From: an uncultured Collinsella sp.
Lineage (GTDB): Bacteria; Actinomycetota; Coriobacteriia; Coriobacteriales; Coriobacteriaceae
Assembly: GCA_902476475.1 (NCBI GenBank)
Contig: CABSDO010000089.1
Span: forward strand, 1 to 7,930
Direction: 5' to 3'
Length of the DNA: 7,930 nucleotides
Part shown: piece after piece, positions 1 to 5,995 of the stretch
How positions within the stretch are numbered: the first letter of the stretch is position 1
Layout: each line of letters opens with the position of its first letter
Made by a program: the position numbers and the translations under genes
Notes under the pieces: generated by a model
What the model was told of the DNA's origin: nothing
The model's database searches: none
Seen by the model: only the letters and a program-made list of their open reading frames with translations

Positions 1-7
1 GTAATAA

Positions 8-418
8 TTACCCAGGGCGTGCCGCGTCGGTCAGCACACCGACTACGACCGCCTCGTGCTGGAGATCGAGACCAACGGCGCCATCACCCCGCGTGAGGCC
101 GTCGTCTCGGCTGCGAACATCATCAACCAGCACATGGCCGCCTTCATGAACCTCGCCGACGCCCCCGAGGCGGAGGAGGAGGTCTCGATCTTCGCCCCCG
201 AGACCACCAGCGACAACGCTGAGCTCGACAAGCAGATCGAGGATCTCGACCTCTCCGTGCGCTCCTACAACTGCCTGAAGCGCGCGAGCATCCATTCGGT
301 GCGCCAGCTCGTCGAGTTCTCTGAGAACGACCTGCTCAACATCCGCAACTTCGGCGTCAAGTCGATCGAGGAAGTCAAGGACAAGCTTGAGTCTATGGGC
401 CTAAGCCTGAAGCAGTAG
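8..418 (+). CDS. rpoA: RNA polymerase alpha subunit, C-terminal part (5' end missing)
   Basis: This is the 3' end of the gene for RNA polymerase alpha. The subunit nucleates assembly of the core enzyme, and its C-terminal domain contacts UP-element DNA and activators. Recognisable homology begins at the ACRVGQ residues encoded from position 17 (compare the RVEQRTD/RVGQ segment in other alphas). It continues through the end of the N-terminal domain (DYDRLVLEIETNG, then a helix ending near AAFMNL), an acidic linker, and the complete C-terminal domain. In that domain the DNA-contact residues are kept: the Arg and Asn of VRSYNCLK (R265 and N268 in E. coli) and the Lys of RNFGVKS (K298). It ends at TAG 416-418. 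rplQ follows after 32 bases, the standard operon order. Two in-frame TAA codons at 2-7, with no RpoA-like residues before position 17, mean the left edge is broken or misread. Identity is certain; the 5' boundary is not. Confidence 0.95.
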   Translation, partial: LPRACRVGQHTDYDRLVLEIETNGAITPREAVVSAANIINQHMAAFMNLADAPEAEEEVSIFAPETTSDNAELDKQIEDLDLSVRSYNCLKRASIHSVRQLVEFSENDLLNIRNFGVKSIEEVKDKLESMGLSLKQ

Positions 419-433
419 CTCGAGCTTTCATAT

Positions 434-440
434 AGAGGAG
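434..440 (+). promoter_or_regulatory. Ribosome binding site of rplQ
   Basis: AGAGGAG lies 10 bases before the ATG at 451, in the short rpoA-rplQ spacer. No promoter or terminator is visible in the spacer, so rplQ is read on the same transcript as rpoA. Confidence 0.7.
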
Positions 441-450
441 ATACGAGACC

Positions 451-918
451 ATGCGTCACAACAAGAAGAAGGGCCTGAAGCTCGGCACCGATGCGAGCCA
501 CACCAAGGCCATGAAGAAGAGCCTTGCTAAGGCCCTCTTCGAGAACGACCGCATCAAGACCACCGAGACCCGCGCTAAGGCGCTGCGTTCGGTCGTCGAG
601 CCGATCATCACCTGGGCAAAGAAGGGCGACCTGCACTCTCGTCGTCTGGCTATCGCCAAGCTCGGCGATAAGCAGCTCGTTGCCGAGATCTTCGACAAGG
701 CTGCTCAGGGTATGTGGCAGGACCGCAACGGCGGTTACACCCGCATCATGAAGCTCGGTAACCGTAAGGGCGACAACGCTCCTATCGTTATCATGGAGCT
801 CGTCACCGAGCCTTGCACGCCTAAGGCCAAGAAGGCTGCTCCGGCCCCCAAGAAGGCCGCTGCTCCCAAGAAGGTTGAGGCTGCCGAGGAGGCTCCTGCT
901 GAGGAGACCGCTGAGTAG
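451..918 (+). CDS. rplQ: 50S ribosomal protein L17
   Basis: L17 is a large-subunit ribosomal protein that binds 23S rRNA. The N-terminus MRHNKKKGLKLG, the segment around ETRAKALRSVVEPIITWAK, and the C-terminal signature GGYTRIMKLGNRKGDNAP followed by MELV are diagnostic. The family core fills roughly residues 1-123. The remaining 32 or so residues are a low-complexity Ala/Lys/Pro stretch turning acidic (Ala/Glu) at the end, so the protein is 155 residues against about 127 in E. coli. Such tails are common on actinobacterial L17. The ATG at 451 is fixed by the conserved N-terminus and the AGAGGAG before it. It is the last ribosomal-protein gene of the operon and is followed at 945-975 by a strong terminator. 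Confidence 0.98.
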   Translation: MRHNKKKGLKLGTDASHTKAMKKSLAKALFENDRIKTTETRAKALRSVVEPIITWAKKGDLHSRRLAIAKLGDKQLVAEIFDKAAQGMWQDRNGGYTRIMKLGNRKGDNAPIVIMELVTEPCTPKAKKAAPAPKKAAAPKKVEAAEEAPAEETAE

Positions 919-944
919 ACATTCTGTCTGCATAGGCTATATTC

Positions 945-975
945 GAGGGGTACGTTCGCGTACCCCTCTTTTTTT
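945..975 (+). terminator. Intrinsic terminator after rplQ
   Basis: A perfect 10-bp stem (945-954 with 959-968, GAGGGGTACG against CGTACCCCTC) closes a four-base UUCG loop and is followed by seven T (969-975). The stem is GC-rich and has no mismatch. The loop-closing pair is G-C rather than the extra-stable C-G form. It ends the ribosomal-protein transcript 35 bases before the truA start, so truA depends on read-through or on a promoter I cannot identify. Confidence 0.93.
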
Positions 976-1010
976 GTCGCAATACCGTTGCTAGTTTGTT
1001 GGGAGCGCCC

Positions 1011-1835
1011 ATGACTGCGCCGTCTGATTTCAATTCGACCCCCGAGCTCGACGCCACGCTCGTATTTCGCGTGGCCTATGATGGCTCGTCGTATAGCGGA
1101 TTTGCCGAGCAGCCGGGCCAGACGACGGTTGCGGGCGAGCTTCGCCGTGCCATTGAGACGTTGCTGCGCCGCCCAATCGATCTGACGTGCGCGGGGCGTA
1201 CCGATGCCGGCGTGCATGCGGTGGCCCAATACATCAGCGTGCCTGTAACGGACGCTGAGCTCGCGTGTACGCGCCGTAGGTGGCTGAGGGCTATGGATGC
1301 CCTCCTTCCCAAAGATATCGCCATAAATGAGGTCTACAAGGCTCGTAAGGGCTTTTCTGCGCGCTTTGACGCGCGTTCTCGCACTTACACCTATCGCATC
1401 GCCGATCGTGATGCGCGGCCCGTGCTGTCGCGCGGTGCTGTGTGGTGGCATCGCTATCCCCTCGACGTCGATGCGATGGCGGCCGCCTGCCCTGCGCTTT
1501 TGGGCGAGCAGGACTTTAAGAGCTTTTGCAAGGTCGCCTCTGCCGTGGGCAAACCTACACACCGCTGCGTAATGCGTGCCGAGTTTGGCCATGAGGTTGC
1601 GTTTGGCGAGGACATCCTGACGTTTACCATCGAGGGCAATGCGTTTCTGCATTCGATGGTCCGTACGATCGTTGGCACGCTTGTCGAGATTGGCATGCAT
1701 CGCCGTAAACCCGAGTGGATGCGCGAGGTCATCGATGCTTGCGATCGTACCGCTGCGGGCCCCACGGCTCCTGCCTGCGGCCTTACGTTTATGGGCGTGG
1801 ATTACGATCCCGCCGAGCTTGTCGTGCTCGACTAG
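1011..1835 (+). CDS. truA: tRNA pseudouridine(38-40) synthase TruA
   Basis: TruA isomerises uridine to pseudouridine at positions 38, 39 and 40 in the anticodon stem-loop of many tRNAs; it is cytoplasmic and works as a dimer. The N-terminal VAYDGSSYSGFAEQPGQTTVAGEL motif is typical. The catalytic aspartate is D65 in CAGRTDAGVHA. Later family blocks are FSARFDARSRTYTYRI, DFKSFCK, GNAFLHSMVRTIVGTLVEIG and GPTAPACGLTFMGVDYD. Length is 274 residues, normal for bacterial TruA. I chose ATG 1011 because GGGAG (1001-1005) lies five bases upstream; an in-frame TTG at 996 would add five residues but has no good ribosome site. The gene follows rplQ, as in many Gram-positive genomes, but across a strong terminator. 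No terminator is visible after its TAG. Confidence 0.97.
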   Translation: MTAPSDFNSTPELDATLVFRVAYDGSSYSGFAEQPGQTTVAGELRRAIETLLRRPIDLTCAGRTDAGVHAVAQYISVPVTDAELACTRRRWLRAMDALLPKDIAINEVYKARKGFSARFDARSRTYTYRIADRDARPVLSRGAVWWHRYPLDVDAMAAACPALLGEQDFKSFCKVASAVGKPTHRCVMRAEFGHEVAFGEDILTFTIEGNAFLHSMVRTIVGTLVEIGMHRRKPEWMREVIDACDRTAAGPTAPACGLTFMGVDYDPAELVVLD

Positions 1836-1930
1836 GGGAGGGCTCGACGCGCCGTTCGTCGGCACCTGCCATCTGTGAGCTGCGCGTGTGCAACATCTGT
1901 TCTTGGCGTGCAATACAATCGGTGTCTCAT

Positions 1931-1939
1931 TGCTTTAAT
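1931..1939 (+). promoter_or_regulatory. Candidate extended -10 promoter for the glycosyltransferase-like gene
   Basis: TGCTTTAAT fits the extended -10 form TGnTATAAT with one mismatch and would start RNA near 1946. No good -35 hexamer sits at the right distance. A second -10-like hexamer, TACAAT, lies at 1914-1919. The rest of the 161-bp gap between truA and the next gene (1836-1996) contains a GTGCAA direct repeat (1888-1893 and 1908-1913, exactly 20 bp apart) but no terminator that I can see. Confidence 0.35.
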
Positions 1940-1953
1940 TTACGGGGTGTACC

Positions 1954-1995
1954 ATGAACCACGGTTTGATTCATTGCTGTCGAGAGGACGGATAA
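1954..1995 (+). CDS. Possible 13-residue leader ORF
   Basis: An ATG at 1954 opens a short frame encoding MNHGLIHCCREDG and ends with TAA at 1993-1995, one base before the TTG start of the downstream gene. The ribosome site of the downstream gene (GAGAGGA, 1982-1988) lies inside this frame, the arrangement expected for translational coupling. Upstream of its ATG there is only a weak G-run (1944-1947). The composition shows no repeated codon that would suggest classical attenuation. A 13-codon frame can arise by chance, so this is a hypothesis based on position alone. Confidence 0.25.
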   Translation: MNHGLIHCCREDG

Positions 1996-1996
1996 C

Positions 1997-3037
1997 TTGG
2001 TTCGACGTGGCTCGCATCCGCGACTTTCGGTGATCCTCGTGGTAGAAGGTTCGCCCAGCTATGCGATGCGTGCGCTCGAGAGTATCCAGAACCAAGACCT
2101 CTACGATTTGCAGATTGTCGTTGTCTGCCGCGATGCTGCGCCCGGTGTGCGCCATTCGCTTCAAGTTGCTGCCGACAGGGACATCCATATTGATTTGATT
2201 GACGTCGAGGACGCGAAGCGCGGCGCTTGTCTTCGTGCCGGTTTTGATGCCTCGCGCGGCTCTCACATCATCGCCATGAACGCCGATGAGTGGTTTGCTC
2301 CGCAGGCCCTTTCCAAGATGGTCGATATCGCGTGCGATACTGCGGCAGACATGGTGTTCCCCTCGGTGTCGCTCGATCGATACGATGCGCATCGCGAGCG
2401 TCATTCGCGCGTCTTGGATGCTGCCTCTATTGCCATAGAAGACGAGTCTTCTATGGTGACTGGGCTGCCCCAGTTGATTTTGGGCGGCCTAGTCGCTCAG
2501 ACCTCTGGCGCGATGTATAGCCGTCCGCTGTTTGAGGCATGCCTGTCGCGCGGCAAGGCGTACCGTACGGTTGAGTTTATGGCTTATGCGCTCTCGCAGG
2601 CACGATTCGTGTCCGGCTGCGGCGACGCTTGTTTCCACGCGGTGGCACCTAAGCTTACAGATGCCTTTGATCCCACCATGTATGCCAGGATATCCGATGA
2701 CACTCGAGCGCTCGACGAGCTTGCGGACTCACTCTCGGAAGCAGATAGCGGTGGTCGGCTCAAGCTGGCAAGCCAAAAGTTCTACTTTGCCGGACTGGTC
2801 GCCTGCATCGAGAATTTGTGTCTGAGCCCGCATGGGGTGTCGTCAATTGAGCGTTCCGGCCGCATGCGTGATATGCTCGAGGCGCCTCGAACCCGTCAGA
2901 TGGTCGCCGCGCTCAAGGACAACCATCGGGGACTCGGTCTGTTGTTTGGGCCGATCGCCAGTGCCAAGCCCGCGCGCTGCGTGATGTGTACGCATCTGGC
3001 AGCTTTTCTCAACCGGACGGGCGTAAAAACCGCCTAA
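1997..3037 (+). CDS. Glycosyltransferase family 2-like protein, possibly degenerate
   Basis: The N-terminal 120 residues resemble the nucleotide-sugar half of GT-A/family 2 glycosyltransferases: LSVILVVEGS, then LESIQNQDLYDLQIVVV, then RGACLRAGFDASRGSHIIAMNADEWF, matching the usual order of LSVIIPVYN, SILNQ, EIIVVDDGS, ARN.G...A.G.YI.FLDADD. The key acidic positions are changed: the VDDGS segment reads VCRDA (residues 43-47), and the DXD-type segment reads NADEW (95-99), so the first Asp is Asn. The last 220 residues are alpha-helical in character with no clear motif, no signal peptide and no membrane span. Start: TTG 1997, supported by GAGAGGA eight bases upstream; an in-frame stop at 1967-1969 excludes a long extension, and the next ATG would remove the first strand. 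The acceptor and product cannot be inferred. It may be an active enzyme with an unusual site or a non-catalytic homologue. Confidence 0.75.
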   Translation: MVRRGSHPRLSVILVVEGSPSYAMRALESIQNQDLYDLQIVVVCRDAAPGVRHSLQVAADRDIHIDLIDVEDAKRGACLRAGFDASRGSHIIAMNADEWFAPQALSKMVDIACDTAADMVFPSVSLDRYDAHRERHSRVLDAASIAIEDESSMVTGLPQLILGGLVAQTSGAMYSRPLFEACLSRGKAYRTVEFMAYALSQARFVSGCGDACFHAVAPKLTDAFDPTMYARISDDTRALDELADSLSEADSGGRLKLASQKFYFAGLVACIENLCLSPHGVSSIERSGRMRDMLEAPRTRQMVAALKDNHRGLGLLFGPIASAKPARCVMCTHLAAFLNRTGVKTA

Positions 3038-3043
3038 ACGGCT

Positions 3044-3081
3044 CATTTCGAAACAAATTTGCATAGAATTGTTTCGAAATG
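3044..3081 (+). repeat. Perfect 13-bp inverted repeat, candidate operator
   Basis: CATTTCGAAACAA (3044-3056) and its exact reverse complement TTGTTTCGAAATG (3069-3081) are separated by 12 bases. Each arm holds the 8-bp palindrome TTTCGAAA (3046-3053 and 3072-3079), so the two palindromes are 26 bp centre to centre. A good -10-like hexamer, TAGAAT (3064-3069), falls between the arms. The element starts seven bases after the stop of the glycosyltransferase-like gene. There is no T-run after it, so it is a poor intrinsic terminator. I read it as a probable binding site for a dimeric or tetrameric regulator controlling argR; the regulator is unknown and it is not an ARG box. Confidence 0.6.
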
Positions 3082-3121
3082 CGTTCTTATACACAAAAGC
3101 CTTCAAATAGCGTTAAACTAT

Positions 3122-3136
3122 TCAATCACTGATTGA
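3122..3136 (+). repeat. Short palindrome upstream of argR
   Basis: TCAATCA and TGATTGA flank a single C, giving a perfect 7-bp inverted repeat in the argR leader, 33 bases before its ATG. Its size and position would suit an operator or a small RNA hairpin. It does not match the TGAAT...ATTCA layout of known ARG boxes, so autoregulation cannot be claimed from it. Confidence 0.3.
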
Positions 3137-3154
3137 TTGTCTCCGCCATCTTTT

Positions 3155-3164
3155 GGAGAGAGGG
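3155..3164 (+). promoter_or_regulatory. Ribosome binding site that fixes the argR start
   Basis: GGAGAGAGGG ends five bases before ATG 3170. It decides this start over the in-frame TTG at 3137, which lies upstream of the ribosome site. Confidence 0.7.
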
Positions 3165-3169
3165 TTTGT

Positions 3170-3607
3170 ATGGCTAAAAAACGCAATGGGCGCCAGGATG
3201 CCATTAGAGATATTGTGCGCAATAAGGACGTCCGCACGCAGCGCGTGCTGGTCGATGAGCTCCGCGCTATGGGCTTTGATTGCACGCAGGCGACTGTCTC
3301 TCGCGATATTGCCGACATGGGGCTGCGTAAGCTCCCTGAGGGCATCTATGTTCTGGCAGAGGACCTGCACCTGCAGCGTATGGTTTCCGAGCTCGTAACG
3401 GGCGTTCTGCGCACCGATAATCTGGTTATGATCAAGGCTCAGCCTGGCACGGCTTCCGGCATCGCCGCCGCTGTTGATGCGGCAGAGCTGCCCGATGTGC
3501 TTGGCTCGCTTGCCGGCAACGATACGATTTTGGTTATTGCCCAGACGGCCGAGGACGGCGAGCGTCTTGAGGCGCTGATCAATAAGCTGAGCAATTCTCG
3601 CAAGTAG
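3170..3607 (+). CDS. argR: Arginine repressor ArgR
   Basis: ArgR is a hexameric, arginine-sensing DNA-binding protein. In this family it represses arginine biosynthesis genes and can activate arginine breakdown. The N-terminal winged helix-turn-helix (about residues 1-70) has the hallmark TQATVSRDIADMGLRKLP. The C-terminal oligomerisation and arginine-binding domain (about 78-145) has VMIKAQPGTASGIAAAVDAAE and LGSLAGNDTILVIA. Length is 145 residues, close to the family's usual 150. One oddity is that the arginine-pocket motif GDDT reads GNDT, with N117 in place of the first Asp (codon AAC 3518-3520), while D118 and T119 are kept. No arginine genes lie beside it, as is common when argR acts on distant targets. 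The upstream gap contains a long inverted repeat but no clear ARG box. A terminator follows at 3659-3691. Confidence 0.96.
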   Translation: MAKKRNGRQDAIRDIVRNKDVRTQRVLVDELRAMGFDCTQATVSRDIADMGLRKLPEGIYVLAEDLHLQRMVSELVTGVLRTDNLVMIKAQPGTASGIAAAVDAAELPDVLGSLAGNDTILVIAQTAEDGERLEALINKLSNSRK

Positions 3608-3658
3608 GCGTGCTGGTCGTGCGCTCGGCACTGTGCGCGCTGACATAGTGGCTTGTAA

Positions 3659-3691
3659 GGGGTATCGACGTTGGTCGGTACCCCCTTTTTT
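3659..3691 (+). terminator. Intrinsic terminator after argR
   Basis: An 11-pair stem (3659-3669 with 3674-3684) includes one G-T wobble and a GTTG loop. It is followed by one C and six T (3686-3691). It lies 52 bases after the argR stop and reads on the plus strand. Confidence 0.92.
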
Positions 3692-3732
3692 GTCTGCCGG
3701 TATAAAGACCGCCCATCAGGTCGCTTTAAACT

Positions 3733-3774
3733 AAAAAGGCCCCCGAGCAGTTGAATAAGCTGCTCGGGGGCCTT
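3733..3774 (-). terminator. Intrinsic terminator of the penicillin-binding protein gene
   Basis: A perfect 15-bp stem (3736-3750 with 3760-3774, core GGCCCCCGAGCAG) encloses a nine-base loop. On the minus strand it is followed by T residues (complement of the A-run 3733-3737), so its proper direction is minus, 23 bases past the end of the penicillin-binding protein gene. On the plus strand the tail is only TTGTT, so it would be at best a weak backup for argR. Together with the argR terminator it insulates the two convergent genes. Confidence 0.9.
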
Positions 3775-3796
3775 GTTGCTTATGGCCGGATGATTT

Positions 3797-5995
3797 CTAG
3801 CCGACCGTATCGTCAGGCGTGGGTGAGGGATCGGGAGTGGGCGTAGGCGTAGGCGTCGGCGTGCCGCCATCGCCGCCGGTCGAACCACCGGTGGAGCCAC
3901 CCGTCGAGCCACCGGTCGTACCGGTGCCGCCGGTGGTGTCGCCGCCCGTGGTCTCGGTGGTCGTGGTCGTCGTTGTCGTCGTCGTTGTGGTTTCCTCTTC
4001 GTCCTCGTTCTCGTCCTTGTCGTCGTTCTCCGTCTTCTTGGTGTTGTTGGTGCCGTAGAACTTCCAGACGCTGTTGTTCTTGTAGGTGGGCGCCGTTCCG
4101 GTCGCAAACTCCTCGCGCTCGGTACCGGTCAGAACGGTGTTCATAAACCGCTTAAAGACAGGCAGGTTGGTGCTGTCGCCCAGCAGGTCTGTGCCGTATT
4201 TTTGGATGGGAATCTCGCCCGCGGAATAGCCGGTCCACAGGGCGCACGCCAGCTGCGGGGTATAGCCGCAGAACCACAGGTTGGTGGTGTTGTCGGTGGT
4301 GCCCGTCTTGCCGGCATAGGGCTGGTTGACGCTCAGGGCGCCGGCAGCACCCGTACCGCCGTCCTTCATGACGCCGGACAGAACATCGGTGACCGCGGCG
4401 GCCTCGCCCTCGGTAAGTACCTGTGAGGGATTGTCGGTGTGCTGGTACAGCACCGAACCGGTGCGAGAGTCAATCTCGGTGATGGCGATCGGCTGGCGAT
4501 AGTAGCCGCCGTTGGCAAACGTCGCGTAGGCGGCGGCCATCTCGAGCGGCGAGATCGAGCCGGTGCCGAGCGTCATGACGGGAACGTCCTCGATGTTGTC
4601 CTTGGCGGGATCGATGCCGAGCTTTTTGACGAGCGAGATGATCTTGCTGTTGCCGACGGCTTCCGCCACCTGGATGTAGCCGGTGTTGGAGGAGTATGCC
4701 GTCGCCTGCTTAAGCGTGATGTTGCCATAGCTATGGTTGGCGTAGTTTTGGACCTCGGTCGTGGTGCCCTTGGCCTTGAGCGGCGAGTTGCAGTTGAGGG
4801 TGACGTTGGGGTTCATGCCGTTTTGGATGGCAGTTGCCAGCGTAAAGGCCTTAAAGGTGGAGCCGACGGGACGCTTGGCCGTGGCATGGTTTACGTGGTT
4901 CTCGTCGGCGTTGTAGTCATAGCCGCCCACCATGCACTTGATGTAGCCGGTCTTGGGGTCGACGACGACCATGCCCATGTCCAGGCCGTCGAGTGAGAGC
5001 GTGTCGAGCTGCTCGCGGACGGCATTCTCTGCCACCTGCTGCATCGTGGGGTCGATGGTGGTCTTGACGGTCAGGCCGCCCTTAAAGAGCACGTCGGTCG
5101 AGAACTCCTGCTCCAGCAGCTGCTTAACATAGGCGACAAAGTAGGGCTGCGAGTATACGTCGACGCCGCTGCCCGAAATCGCGGTCACGTTGAGGGTGAT
5201 GGGCTCGGCCTGTGCGGCATCGTGCTCCTCCTGGGTGATGTGGCCCAGGCGCAGCATGTTGTCGAGGACCTTGTTGCGGCGAGACAGTGCCAGGTCGGGG
5301 TTGACCGTGGGGTCGTACTGCGAAGGCGAGTTGGGAAGGCCGATGAGCAGCGCGGCCTCGCTCAGGGTGAGGTCGGCGGCGCTCTTGGACAGATAGGTCT
5401 CGGCTGCGGCCTCGATGCCGTAGGCGCCGTGACCGTAATAGATGGTGTTGAGGTACATCATGAGGATCTCGTCTTTGGAGTACATGTCCTCCATCTTGAC
5501 GGCGATGTAGGCCTCGCGCACCTTACGCTCGATGGTCGAGTCGAACTGCTCCTCCTGCAGGATGGTGTTGCGCACCAGCTGCTGGGTGATAGTCGAGGCG
5601 CCTTCGTGCCCGCCGCCGAGGGTTGCCACCGCAGCACGCGCGATACCCCACAGGTCGATACCGCCGTGCTCGTAGAAGCGCTCGTCCTCGACGTCAACGG
5701 TGCCCTGCAGCACGTAGGGGGAGACCTCGTCCTTGGTGATGGACTTGCGGTTTTGCGTGTAGAAGCTCGCGATCTTGTTGCCGTTGCAGTCGATGATCTC
5801 GGTGGGCTCGCTCACCAGATACGCGTTGGCGTCGGTGTAGTCGGGCAGATCGGACAGCCAGCGGTTGACGTTGCCGACCATGCCGATGCCAAACGCGACG
5901 CCCGCGATAAGCAAAAAGCCCAAAAATGAGAGCAGGATTATGGGCAGAGCATGCGTCTTTGAACGGCTGCGTCCCTGTCGTTGGCGAGGACCCAT
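3797..5995 (-). CDS. Bifunctional class A penicillin-binding protein (PBP1a type)
   Basis: This membrane enzyme polymerises glycan strands from lipid II and cross-links them. From ATG 5995 it has 732 residues: a basic cytoplasmic N-terminus, one membrane span (about 17-40), a family-51 transglycosylase and a penicillin-binding transpeptidase. Transglycosylase motifs are VEDERFYEHGGID (catalytic E103), GASTITQQLVRN, ERKVREA, and KDEILMMYLNTIYYGHGAYGIEAAA. Transpeptidase motifs are S379-T-F-K382 (nucleophile S379), S435-S-N437, and K563-T-G-T. All catalytic residues are present. The start is set by TGGAGGTC (GGAGG at 6003-6007 on the minus strand), seven bases from the ATG; an open extension to 6118 has no such site. 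Past residue 652 comes an acidic segment, 12 Thr, Gly/Ser/Thr repeats and a Pro/Thr tail, presumably outside the cell. No PASTA domain is seen. It is a single-gene unit with its own terminator. Confidence 0.96.
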   Translation of the reverse strand: MGPRQRQGRSRSKTHALPIILLSFLGFLLIAGVAFGIGMVGNVNRWLSDLPDYTDANAYLVSEPTEIIDCNGNKIASFYTQNRKSITKDEVSPYVLQGTVDVEDERFYEHGGIDLWGIARAAVATLGGGHEGASTITQQLVRNTILQEEQFDSTIERKVREAYIAVKMEDMYSKDEILMMYLNTIYYGHGAYGIEAAAETYLSKSAADLTLSEAALLIGLPNSPSQYDPTVNPDLALSRRNKVLDNMLRLGHITQEEHDAAQAEPITLNVTAISGSGVDVYSQPYFVAYVKQLLEQEFSTDVLFKGGLTVKTTIDPTMQQVAENAVREQLDTLSLDGLDMGMVVVDPKTGYIKCMVGGYDYNADENHVNHATAKRPVGSTFKAFTLATAIQNGMNPNVTLNCNSPLKAKGTTTEVQNYANHSYGNITLKQATAYSSNTGYIQVAEAVGNSKIISLVKKLGIDPAKDNIEDVPVMTLGTGSISPLEMAAAYATFANGGYYRQPIAITEIDSRTGSVLYQHTDNPSQVLTEGEAAAVTDVLSGVMKDGGTGAAGALSVNQPYAGKTGTTDNTTNLWFCGYTPQLACALWTGYSAGEIPIQKYGTDLLGDSTNLPVFKRFMNTVLTGTEREEFATGTAPTYKNNSVWKFYGTNNTKKTENDDKDENEDEEETTTTTTTTTTTTETTGGDTTGGTGTTGGSTGGSTGGSTGGDGGTPTPTPTPTPDPSPTPDDTVG
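3800..4042 (-). repeat. Low-complexity repeat tract encoding the penicillin-binding protein tail
   Basis: The last 81 codons are internally repetitive. Twelve Thr codons (3956-3991, mixed ACC/ACG/ACA) follow an Asp/Glu-rich stretch. Next come TGGS-type 12-bp units (about 3865-3935) and then alternating Pro-Thr codons built on a 6-bp unit (about 3828-3862). The protein is expected to be disordered. The mixed codons argue for purifying selection or age rather than a very recent expansion. Confidence 0.8.

Noticed and set aside
996..1010. TTG start for truA five codons upstream
   Set aside because: GGGAG at 1001-1005 is positioned for ATG 1011 and would lie inside the extended coding region.
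735..1913. A 392-codon open frame on the minus strand opposite rplQ and truA
   Set aside because: It is a mirror of real high-GC genes; its product is Arg/Ala/His-rich with no family motif, and the plus-strand genes there are certain.
3137..3169. Upstream TTG start for argR, adding 11 residues
   Set aside because: The added residues are not family-like and the strong GGAGAGAGGG lies downstream of that TTG, just before ATG 3170.
3040..3169. ARG box for ArgR autoregulation
   Set aside because: I looked for TGAAT...ATTCA-type paired half-sites and found only isolated partial matches such as ATTCA at 3120-3124.
3733..3774. Reading the large hairpin as an argR-side attenuator or riboswitch
   Set aside because: It lies after the argR terminator, its T-run is on the minus strand, and it sits just past the stop of the minus-strand gene, so a terminator explains it fully.
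3835..3991. CRISPR-like or minisatellite array
   Set aside because: The repeats are short, without spacers, in frame within the penicillin-binding protein gene, and encode simple peptide repeats.
4439..5929. Long plus-strand open frames (4439-4996 and 5222-5929) opposite the penicillin-binding protein gene
   Set aside because: Both are antisense to well-conserved transglycosylase and transpeptidase motifs, are rich in Val/Gly/Asp as expected of such shadows, and lack ribosome sites.
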